Both the position numbers and the translations under genes were made by a program. Positions 27,930-34,441 of a stretch of DNA of 64,000 nt are shown one piece after another. The notes under the pieces are model-generated. The model did not search any database and was not told where the DNA came from. It was given only the letters and a program-made list of their open reading frames with translations. Position 1 is the stretch's first letter, and each line of letters begins with the position of its first letter. This DNA comes from Deltaproteobacteria bacterium (lineage in GTDB: Bacteria; Desulfobacterota; Syntrophobacteria; Syntrophobacterales; Syntrophobacteraceae). The DNA lies in contig JAJXYD010000001.1 of the NCBI GenBank assembly GCA_021780695.1, positions 124,001-188,000 on the forward strand, written 5' to 3'.

Positions 27930-28052
27930 TCACTTTTCAAATCGGGCCGGGTAGACGCGCGGGTGACAGTTGTCGCAACCGCCAACTTTCCTGTGGACTT
28001 TGAAGCCTCTTTTCCGCCACCGATGATCCGCGGAGGCTAAGGAGTTTGACAT
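27930..28052 (-). CDS. Possible 40-residue monohaem-motif protein or cytochrome remnant
   Basis: The minus strand has an ATG frame of 40 codons ending in TGA. The product carries GGCDNCHPRVYPARF, a CxxCH haem-attachment motif, in a basic context (HRWRKRGFKVHRK). No signal peptide is present, which a c-type cytochrome would need. It may be the tail of a decayed cytochrome gene, a small real protein, or chance. No strong Shine-Dalgarno sequence is visible. Confidence 0.22.
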   Translation of the reverse strand: MSNSLASADHRWRKRGFKVHRKVGGCDNCHPRVYPARFEK

Positions 28053-28082
28053 TATTTCCGCATCTTAATATTACTCTTTAAG

Positions 28083-28718
28083 ATGGCGACATGGTATCAG
28101 ACGAAGGGGAAAAAATTGACGGAGCAAAAAGAATCGCGGGATTTTTCACAATTGCTTGAACTTGGCCGTAGAATGGGCGCCAGTGACGCAGCTCTTATCA
28201 GCACAGCCGGGATCTGTGTGGAAGATGAGTTGGCCCGGTTTTGCGCTGAGCCTCAATGCGAAAATTATGGGGCTTCGGCCAATTGCCCGCCCCATGTTTC
28301 AGGACCCAACGGGTTTAGAGAGCTGCTTAGGGCCTATGAGCATGCCGTTGTGTTCAAACTCGAGGTTCCTTCCTCCGTGCTCTTCTCACCCGTTGAGGGC
28401 AACGAAGTGTTTGGGCTTTTACAAGAAATTTCGGCCGGTATCGAGCTTGCCGCGGTAAAAATGGGGTACACCCGCTCGAAAGGTTTTGCCGGCAATTGCT
28501 GTAAGAGGATTTTTTGCAGCGATAAGCCTCATTGCCGTGTTTTGCACGAGGGGGGCAGATGCCGCAATCCCAAATTGGCCAGACCGTCGATGTCGGGTTT
28601 TGGGATAAATGTTTCCAAACTCATGGAATCGGCCGGATGGTGCCTTAAACGTGCCGCCAACGGAACGGGAATTGATACCTCGGTTGGGACTCTTTGCGGT
28701 TTGATTTTGATCGGTTGA
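28083..28718 (+). CDS. DUF2284 cysteine-rich putative metal-binding protein
   Basis: Encodes 211 residues with the DUF2284 cysteine pattern: RFCAEPQCENYGASANCPPHV, then GNCCKRIFCSDKPHCRVLHEGGRCRNP, and a C-terminal GTLCGLILIG. Such proteins are frequent in anaerobes and probably bind Fe-S or other metals; no enzyme activity is established. The ATG at 28083 lacks a Shine-Dalgarno sequence, whereas a TTG at 28116 follows GAAGGGGAAAAAA, so translation may start 11 codons later. A short CCCC-TTT-GGGG hairpin with ATTTTT follows the stop. Confidence 0.85.
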   Translation: MATWYQTKGKKLTEQKESRDFSQLLELGRRMGASDAALISTAGICVEDELARFCAEPQCENYGASANCPPHVSGPNGFRELLRAYEHAVVFKLEVPSSVLFSPVEGNEVFGLLQEISAGIELAAVKMGYTRSKGFAGNCCKRIFCSDKPHCRVLHEGGRCRNPKLARPSMSGFGINVSKLMESAGWCLKRAANGTGIDTSVGTLCGLILIG

Positions 28719-28735
28719 CCCCTTTGGGGATTTTT
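28718..28735 (+). terminator. Short hairpin with T-run after the DUF2284 gene
   Basis: CCCC, loop TTT, GGGG, then ATTTTT. The stem is only 4 bp, but it sits directly after the stop codon, so it may act as a weak terminator. Confidence 0.35.
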
Positions 28736-28789
28736 GTGGAAAATACGAATGGCTTTGGCCGGTTGCCGCGCGGATCGCTAAGATTTTTC

Positions 28790-28817
28790 TTGACAACCGT
28801 TTGCGATAAAGTCTAAC
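28790..28817 (+). promoter_or_regulatory. Promoter of the tyrosine leader-aroF-tyrA operon
   Basis: A perfect -35 (TTGACA, 28790-28795) is followed after 16 bases by TCTAAC (28812-28817), a 4/6 match to the -10. The leader peptide starts about 20 bases downstream. Confidence 0.6.
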
Positions 28818-28838
28818 TTGAAACTAAGTGGAGAGCAT

Positions 28839-28916
28839 ATGAACAGCGGGCTTTATTATTATTGGTTTTATTACTACCCCCTTGGAGGGACCGCTTCAGG
28901 TATGCTCGGAAACTGA
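28839..28916 (+). CDS. Tyrosine-rich attenuator leader peptide
   Basis: A 25-codon ATG frame preceded by GTGGAGAGC (Shine-Dalgarno). Codons 6-13 are Tyr-Tyr-Tyr-Trp-Phe-Tyr-Tyr-Tyr: six tyrosine codons among eight aromatic residues in a row. It stands directly before an intrinsic terminator and a DAHP synthase gene. The peptide should work as a sensor: ribosome stalling at the Tyr codons (28854-28877) when Tyr-tRNA is scarce leaves the antiterminator arm at 28892-28907 free. Too short for usual gene finders. No other role is expected for the peptide. Confidence 0.85.
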   Translation: MNSGLYYYWFYYYPLGGTASGMLGN

Positions 28917-28959
28917 AAAATTAGATTGCCTTTCTAAAAAGCCGTGAGCGCCTGAAGCG
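28892..28959 (+). promoter_or_regulatory. Antiterminator pairing of the tyrosine attenuator
   Basis: CGCTTCAGG (28892-28900) is exactly complementary to CCTGAAGCG (28951-28959), extended by GCTC (28904-28907) with GAGC (28946-28949) across a small internal loop. The right arm lies within the terminator hairpin (28936-28974), so the two structures exclude each other. A ribosome that reaches the leader stop at 28914 would cover the left arm and let the terminator form. Confidence 0.78.
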
Positions 28960-28974
28960 CCCGCGGCTTTTTTT
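28936..28974 (+). terminator. Attenuator terminator upstream of aroF
   Basis: AAAAAGCCG pairs with CGGCTTTTT, and the inner stem GAGCGC pairs with GCGCCC with one mismatch. The loop is CTGAA and a run of seven T follows. It lies 20 bases after the leader stop and about 86 bases before the aroF start. Confidence 0.85.
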
Positions 28975-29060
28975 ATTGGTGCGGCACTGTTGGCCGGGTA
29001 ATTTCCTTTTCACCCATTTAGGGACATTTCAAACCAGGGTATGCAAGGGGAGTAAAAGTC

Positions 29061-30074
29061 ATGATCATTGTTATGAGACCGGATTGCCAGGAAGAGGACG
29101 TGGCAAGAATCGTACGGCGTCTGGAGGATATGAACCTTAGGGCCCATATCTCTAAAGGTGAACAACGGACCATCATTGGAGCCATCGGAGATGAGCGGGT
29201 ATTGGCCGAGATCCCGATGGAGTCTTTCCCGGGAGTGGAAAAGGCGCTTCCCATTCTTAAGCCCTACAAGCTGGTGAGCCGGGAGTTCAAACCTGACAAC
29301 ACCGTGGTCAATGTTGACGGCCTGGAGATCGGCGGCTCCCAGATTCAGATTATCGCGGGGCCGTGCGCGGTGGAAAGCCGTGAGATTTTAGAGGAAATAG
29401 CCGAGTCCGTCGAGCCCGCGGGGGTTCGTTTCTTGCGCGGCGGAGCTTTTAAGCCGCGAACCTCGCCTTATGCTTTCCAGGGCTGGGGAGAAAAAGGTTT
29501 GAAGTTTCTAGCCGGAGTCCGTGAAAAGACCGGCATGAAGATAGTTACCGAACTCATGGACCCTCGCGACATCGTGCTTTTTTACAAATACGCCGATATA
29601 ATCCAGATCGGCACCCGAAATATGCAGAATTTCAGGCTTCTTACCGAAGTGGGAAACATCGACAAGCCGGTTATCCTCAAACGCGGCCTGTGCGCAACGA
29701 TTAAGGAATTCCTGATGTCTGCCGAATACATCATGGCGCAGGGAAACGAAAATGTTATCCTCTGCGAGCGGGGAATCCGTACCTTTGAAACCGAGACCCG
29801 CAACACCCTGGATATCAGCGCCGTGCCCCTTCTAAAAAAACTTACCCACCTTCCGGTGATAGTCGATCCAAGCCATGCGGTCGGCAGGGTGGATCTTGTG
29901 CCAGCGGTCTCCAAAGCCGCGATCGCAGCCGGAGCCGACGGTCTGCTGATTGAAGTCCACGTGCGTCCCGAGGAGGCATTGAGCGATGGTCCTCAGTCTC
30001 TGAAACCAGATGACTTTATTACTCTCATCGACGAATGTCGCCGGGTTGCCGCGGCAGTTGGAAGATCTATCTAA
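29061..30074 (+). CDS. aroF: DAHP synthase, type I-beta with N-terminal regulatory domain
   Basis: Catalyses the first step of the shikimate pathway (PEP plus erythrose-4-phosphate). The 337-residue protein closely follows the Thermotoga maritima-type enzyme: an N-terminal ferredoxin-like domain (MIIVMRPDCQEEDVARIV..., residues 1-75), known in T. maritima to bind tyrosine, then the TIM barrel with IAGPCAVESRE, FLRGGAFKPRTSPYAFQG, QIGTRNMQNF, LKRGLCATIKEFL and LPVIVDPSHAVG. Metal ligands C (in GPCAVE), H (DPSH), E and D are present. ATG follows GGGGAGTAAAAGTC. The gene lies behind a tyrosine attenuator, so both its synthesis and activity may answer to tyrosine. Confidence 0.97.
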   Translation: MIIVMRPDCQEEDVARIVRRLEDMNLRAHISKGEQRTIIGAIGDERVLAEIPMESFPGVEKALPILKPYKLVSREFKPDNTVVNVDGLEIGGSQIQIIAGPCAVESREILEEIAESVEPAGVRFLRGGAFKPRTSPYAFQGWGEKGLKFLAGVREKTGMKIVTELMDPRDIVLFYKYADIIQIGTRNMQNFRLLTEVGNIDKPVILKRGLCATIKEFLMSAEYIMAQGNENVILCERGIRTFETETRNTLDISAVPLLKKLTHLPVIVDPSHAVGRVDLVPAVSKAAIAAGADGLLIEVHVRPEEALSDGPQSLKPDDFITLIDECRRVAAAVGRSI

Positions 30075-30138
30075 GGGATCGGGTCGACTTGGCCTGTTGC
30101 GATCTTTTTGCATGGGTTCATTGCACGAGGAATGGAGC

Positions 30139-31044
30139 ATGGAGTTTTCTTGTTTTTCCGGCCTGCAGAAAAGCGGCCTCCAGTGGAACAACCAATCCGT
30201 GGTTGGAGTAATCGGCGGACAGGGAGAGATGGGGAGCCTTTTTGTAAGATTTTTCAGCTCCCGGGGCTTCAAGGTTGAGGTCGTGGACGTGCAGACTGTT
30301 CTCAGGCCCGAGGACGCAATGCGCCGGTGCGATATAGTCCTTTTTGCCGTGCCTCTTCACAAGTCGGTGGAAATCATCAGGCAGCTTGTCCCCCTTGCCC
30401 GTCCGGGACAGCTCCTGATGGATCTTACCAGCCTCAAGGTCGCAACGGTTAACGAAATGCTTCAATCTTCGGCAAGCGTTGTAGGACTTCACCCTATGTT
30501 CGGAGGGCGGGTGTCGAGTTTTTCCGGCCAGACACTTGCCGCCTGCCCTGTGCGTATTTCCCCCGAGAATTGGCAGTGGCTTCGGGGGCTTTTTTCTTCC
30601 AGCGGCATGCGGGTAAAGGAGTGCAGTCCCGAGGAACACGACCGAATGATGAGCATCATTCAGGTGCTCTTTCACCTGACGACGATGCTCATGGGAAGGA
30701 CCCTTAGAAAGCTTGGGATAGACATCCACGAAACCATGGAATACACAAGTCCGAGCTACCGCATCGAGATGAATCTGGTTGGCAGAATTTTTGCCCAAAA
30801 CCCCGAACTCTACGCAGCCATTACCCAGATGAATCCCAATACCGGGAAGGTCTTTTCCGAATTAAAGGAAAGCCTTGAGGTCTATGAAGAGTTCTACAGA
30901 TCGGAAAACCTGGAAGGGATCATAGCCGATTTCAAAAAAAGTGCGGATCACCTGGGGGATTTCTGTGCCCAAGCCTACCGCGAAAGTTCGGCGCTTCTGG
31001 ACTTTTCCGTTGACTTGGCGAACAATAAAAGAAAATGTGACTGA
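30139..31044 (+). CDS. tyrA: Prephenate dehydrogenase (TyrA-type)
   Basis: Encodes 301 residues. The NAD-binding motif VIGGQGEMGSLF (about 19-30) leads a Rossmann domain. VGLHPMFGG contains the conserved His of the prephenate pocket, and the helical dimerisation domain (SIIQVLFHLTTMLMGRTLRKLG) follows. It resembles the dehydrogenase part of enterobacterial T-protein, without a chorismate mutase domain. It makes 4-hydroxyphenylpyruvate for tyrosine. ATG 30139 has GAGG eight bases upstream; 30112 is an alternative. Being the second gene after the tyrosine leader fits a tyrosine-specific operon. Confidence 0.9.
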   Translation: MEFSCFSGLQKSGLQWNNQSVVGVIGGQGEMGSLFVRFFSSRGFKVEVVDVQTVLRPEDAMRRCDIVLFAVPLHKSVEIIRQLVPLARPGQLLMDLTSLKVATVNEMLQSSASVVGLHPMFGGRVSSFSGQTLAACPVRISPENWQWLRGLFSSSGMRVKECSPEEHDRMMSIIQVLFHLTTMLMGRTLRKLGIDIHETMEYTSPSYRIEMNLVGRIFAQNPELYAAITQMNPNTGKVFSELKESLEVYEEFYRSENLEGIIADFKKSADHLGDFCAQAYRESSALLDFSVDLANNKRKCD

Positions 31045-31056
31045 TCCTGTCTTCGT

Positions 31057-31656
31057 TTAAAAATCGATTCCGGGCTGCGGTTCTATCCCCTTTCGATAGG
31101 CGTGGACAATCTCCCTTACCTCGCTGACCGTATCGGCCAGAGAGATGATCTCCGGAGCTGCGTCGCGGCCGGTGAGAACAAGATGGAGAAGGGCGGGTTT
31201 TGTCCCGATGAGTTCGACCGCCTGTTCGAGGTCAATCAGTTTCAGATGGATCGCGTTATTTATCTCATCGAGAACTATCAGATCGTAGGAGTTTGAACCA
31301 ATACGTTGCCTGGCCGCTTCCAGGCCTCTTTGGGCCGCCTCTCTGTGCGAGGTTCGAGGGTAGGGATTACCCTGGATGCCGCAAAAGCCCATACCGGTAG
31401 CCACTATCTCTACATCGCAGTCTAACTTCTTTACCGCCTCCCATTCGCCGGTAAAGATATCGCCCTTCATGAACTGGATCACACAGGCCTTCATGCCGTG
31501 TCCGCAGGCGCGAAATACCATCCCCATGGCCGATGTGGTTTTCCCTTTTCCATAACCGGTTAGTACGACGACAAGTCCCACCCTTTTTTCGGGCGAAAGT
31601 CTTGTCATTGGAATATACGGGTTTAACCGGATCATTTTGCGTTCGTCTTTTGGCAT
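31057..31656 (-). CDS. cobO: Cob(I)yrinic acid a,c-diamide adenosyltransferase (CobO/BtuR)
   Basis: Transfers the adenosyl group of ATP to reduced corrinoids. The 199-residue protein has the P-loop VLTGYGKGKTTSAMGM (about 31-46), IQFMKGDIFTGEWE, a RGLEAA helix, and LIVLDEINNAIHLKLI with the conserved acidic pair, all typical of CobO/CobA/BtuR. ATG at 31656 follows GGGAGAGG; the longer frame starts with extra residues not in the family. Convergent with tyrA, with 12 bases between stops. Suggests a B12-using metabolism. Confidence 0.95.
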   Translation of the reverse strand: MPKDERKMIRLNPYIPMTRLSPEKRVGLVVVLTGYGKGKTTSAMGMVFRACGHGMKACVIQFMKGDIFTGEWEAVKKLDCDVEIVATGMGFCGIQGNPYPRTSHREAAQRGLEAARQRIGSNSYDLIVLDEINNAIHLKLIDLEQAVELIGTKPALLHLVLTGRDAAPEIISLADTVSEVREIVHAYRKGIEPQPGIDF

Positions 31657-31804
31657 GGCAACCTCTCCCTTTGAAAATAAGATAGGGCTGTCGCGACAAG
31701 AAATAAACAACCTTCCCAAGCGACTCATTGCGTTCGAGAGCGAACTTGCGGGTTCCGGTGTTTAGAGCTGAGAGCTCGGAGCGGGCTGATTTTTCGTTTG
31801 CCTT

Positions 31805-31826
31805 ATTATGAGCATATGCTCATAAT
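31805..31826. promoter_or_regulatory. Perfect 22-bp palindrome, probable operator
   Basis: The core TTATGAGCATATGCTCATAA (31806-31825) is a perfect inverted repeat, extended by one more A/T pair on each side. It lies 20-40 bases upstream of the DUF134 start. An even, loop-free palindrome of this size in a promoter region points to a dimeric repressor or activator. The DUF134 protein itself, which has a helix-turn-helix, is the first candidate (autoregulation, inference). Confidence 0.65.
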
Positions 31827-31845
31827 TGAGGTGAGAGGTAAAAGT

Positions 31846-32166
31846 ATGGCTCGGCCGAAGTGTTGTTGTAGAATAGACCGGGAACCCGGTTGCAGGATTT
31901 TTAAGCCCGCGGGGGTACCGACTTCCTCCCTGGAGGAGGTGGTTTTATCCCTGGACGAGTTCGAAGCCATTCGACTGGCGGATCTGGAGCAGCTTTATCA
32001 CGAGAAGGCTGCTGAAAAGATGGGGATTTCCCGCCAGACTTTTGGCAGGATCCTCGAATCGGCAAGGGGAAAAGTGGCAAATGTACTGGCCAGGGGTCTT
32101 GCCCTGCGAATCGAGGAAAGGGCAACGGGTAAGGCTGGGGATCGGCAAGGGTTCTTTGCCGGTTGA
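31846..32166 (+). CDS. DUF134 helix-turn-helix protein
   Basis: Encodes 106 residues that follow the DUF134 pattern: ARPKCCCRIDREPGCRIFKPAGVP at the start, LEEVVLSLDEFEAIRLADLEQLYHEKAAEKMGISRQTFGRILESARGKVANVL in the middle, which is a sigma-70-region-4-like helix-turn-helix. The family is found in anaerobes and archaea and is taken to be a DNA-binding regulator. The N-terminal Cys cluster (CCC and C16) could hold a metal. ATG 31846 follows GAGAGGTAAAAGT. The palindrome at 31805-31826 is probably its operator. It is followed closely by a metallo-beta-lactamase gene. Confidence 0.85.
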   Translation: MARPKCCCRIDREPGCRIFKPAGVPTSSLEEVVLSLDEFEAIRLADLEQLYHEKAAEKMGISRQTFGRILESARGKVANVLARGLALRIEERATGKAGDRQGFFAG

Positions 32167-32191
32167 ATTGATGTGGCGAAAGGATGTGGGG

Positions 32192-32911
32192 ATGAGAGAA
32201 TATGTCATTTACCCAATGGTGATAGGGGTCAACGAGACCGATCAGGGCATCATGACCTATCTGCGGGGATACGGCAAAAGGATCTGGCTTCCGATTTACT
32301 CATTTCTGATAAAGGGGGCGCGGGAAGTCATACTGGTCGATACGGGCCTGGAGCAGTTTGTCGTGCCCGAGCATGTCGGTCGTGAAACAGGGCTAAAAAT
32401 CCAGGAATTCGAGGAGGCTCTTGGCGACCACGGGCTTAAGCCCGAAGATGTCGATATCATCATTCATACCCATTTGCACAACGATCACTGCGAAAACGAT
32501 CCGAAATGCACGCGGGCGAAAATAATAGTGCAAAAGGCCGAATACGACTTTTTCCTTAACCCTCACCCCATCGATCACCGGTATTATTCCGATATCCTTG
32601 ACGGTTTGAATGTCGAATTGGTGGAGGGAGATACCCGGTTCATGGAGGGAATCGATTTGATCTTTTCTCCGGGCCATACTCCGGGAGGCCAGTCCGTTGC
32701 GGTGCAGACTTCGGCGGGAAAGGCCGTTATCACCGGTTTTTGCTGCAACGGGCTAAACTTTCCGGCCAATGCGCCCAGTGTTCCTTCCGGGGTGCATACC
32801 GATGCGATTGCAGCTTATGAATCGGCCAAGAAAATCCGTGAGATGGCCGATCTTATAGTGCCGCTTCACGAAATTTCGGTGGGAAAGGCGGGCAGGATTC
32901 CCGAGTCTTAA
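32192..32911 (+). CDS. Metallo-beta-lactamase-fold hydrolase (AHL-lactonase-like)
   Basis: Encodes 239 residues. The zinc motif HTHLHNDHCEND (HxHxDH) is followed by further metal-site residues (SPGHTPGG and VPLHE). Overall order is like N-acyl homoserine lactonases and other MBL hydrolases (VDTGLEQFV near the start). The real substrate cannot be read from sequence. ATG 32192 after AAGGATGTGGGG is preferred; an ATG at 32171 is possible. The start lies 25 bases after the DUF134 stop, so they form one transcription unit. Confidence 0.85.
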   Translation: MREYVIYPMVIGVNETDQGIMTYLRGYGKRIWLPIYSFLIKGAREVILVDTGLEQFVVPEHVGRETGLKIQEFEEALGDHGLKPEDVDIIIHTHLHNDHCENDPKCTRAKIIVQKAEYDFFLNPHPIDHRYYSDILDGLNVELVEGDTRFMEGIDLIFSPGHTPGGQSVAVQTSAGKAVITGFCCNGLNFPANAPSVPSGVHTDAIAAYESAKKIREMADLIVPLHEISVGKAGRIPES

Positions 32912-33017
32912 GATTAAGCGTTGTTTTTGCATTTTAGGCAGCGGCTTTCGGCTGCAGGAAATAAATGGTAAACCCGGGCAATTGCGGGTCGCGACACATC
33001 GGAACGGAAAAGTCATT

Positions 33018-34385
33018 ATGGTTAGGAACACGGATATATTGCAATCCGCCATATCGCCTCAGACCGAAATCATATTGAACAGCATTGCGGATGGGGTTTT
33101 TACCGTGGACTCCGACTGGCGGATCACCTTTTTTAACCGCGCGGCCGAGGCAATCACGGGGGTTTCAGCCGACGAGGCCATAGGACGGCCCTGTTGCGAG
33201 GTCTTTCGGGCAAACATCTGTGAGTCGGTTTGCGCGTTAAAATCGACGATGGAGACCCAAAAGCAGGTTGTAAATCGCCCGGTCTTGATTCTTCGAGCTG
33301 ACGGCAAGGAAGTTCCCATTAGCGTTAGCAGCGCTTTGCTAAGAGACGATACAGGTAAAATAATCGGCGGGGTCGAGAGTTTTCGGGATTTGAGCATCGT
33401 AGAGTCTTTGCGAAAGGAAATCGATCGGCAATATAGTTTCAAGGATATCATTTCAAAGTCCCCTGCGATGATCCGACTTTTTTCAATTCTTCCCGAAGTA
33501 GCCCAGAGCGAAAGCACCGTGTTGATTCATGGGGAGAGCGGTACGGGCAAGGAACTGATAAGCCGGGCCATTCACAGTCTTAGCCCCAGGGCGGCAAAAC
33601 CCTTTATTGCCGTAAACTGCGGCGCTCTTCCCGACACTTTGCTGGAATCCGAACTTTTCGGCCATGTGGCCGGGGCCTTCACCGATGCAAAACGAACGCG
33701 CATCGGGCGGTTTGCAATGGCCGAGGGGGGAACTCTTTTCCTCGATGAAATCGGCGATATTTCCCTTGCCATGCAGGTGCGGTTGTTGCGGGTGCTTGAA
33801 GAGCGCACCTATGAGCCGCTTGGCTCTTCAAAGACGGTTAAAACCGACGCAAGGATCGTCACAGCATCAAACAGGGATCTCTCACGGCTGGTGGATGAGG
33901 GGCTTTTCCGAAAAGATCTCTATTATCGCATAAATGTCGTAAAACTCGAATTGCCGCCCCTTTCTCAGCGCAAGGAAGATATTCCGCTTCTTGCCGCCCA
34001 TTTTATCGAACGGCTAAACCGCATGCGCAATAAAGACGTAGCCGGGCTTAGCCAGGAAGTCCTCGCGGTCTTTATGCGTCATGACTGGCCGGGAAATATT
34101 CGGGAGCTCGAAAATGCGATAGAGTATGCTTTCATTTTGTGCCGACAGGGACTTATCCAGCCCCAATGCCTGCCCGAATACCTCCAGGGCCCATCCTGCC
34201 CGCCCGTTTTTCCCGGAGGCCTTACCCTGGTCGATTTCGAGCGCAACACGATCCTTAACGCCCTCGAACGAAACGGGTGGCGGCGAATGGCTACCGCGCG
34301 CGAACTGGGGATAGACAAAAACACGTTGAGGCGGAAGATAAAACGGCTAAACATCGTCGGTGAAGGAGCCGGGCAGGGCTTATAA
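33018..34385 (+). CDS. Sigma-54-dependent activator with Cys-rich PAS sensor domain
   Basis: Encodes 455 residues. Residues 15-130 are a PAS domain with an unusual cysteine set (C59, C60, C68, C72 in RPCCEVFRANICESVCALK). The AAA+ domain has Walker A GESGTGKE (172-179), Walker B GGTLFLDEIGD, the sensor region and arginine finger area. The sigma-54 contact loop reads GAFTDA (219-224) rather than GAFTGA, with ELFGHVA before it. A Fis-type helix-turn-helix ends the protein (ARELGIDKNTLRRKIKRL). No receiver domain, so the PAS is the likely sensor; redox or metal sensing is inference. Starts about 106 bases after the MBL gene. Confidence 0.93.
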   Translation: MVRNTDILQSAISPQTEIILNSIADGVFTVDSDWRITFFNRAAEAITGVSADEAIGRPCCEVFRANICESVCALKSTMETQKQVVNRPVLILRADGKEVPISVSSALLRDDTGKIIGGVESFRDLSIVESLRKEIDRQYSFKDIISKSPAMIRLFSILPEVAQSESTVLIHGESGTGKELISRAIHSLSPRAAKPFIAVNCGALPDTLLESELFGHVAGAFTDAKRTRIGRFAMAEGGTLFLDEIGDISLAMQVRLLRVLEERTYEPLGSSKTVKTDARIVTASNRDLSRLVDEGLFRKDLYYRINVVKLELPPLSQRKEDIPLLAAHFIERLNRMRNKDVAGLSQEVLAVFMRHDWPGNIRELENAIEYAFILCRQGLIQPQCLPEYLQGPSCPPVFPGGLTLVDFERNTILNALERNGWRRMATARELGIDKNTLRRKIKRLNIVGEGAGQGL

Positions 34386-34441
34386 GGCTTTTCGGGGCAA
34401 AAAAGATTTGTGCATAGAGAGGGTCTAAATCCGGCAATTAT

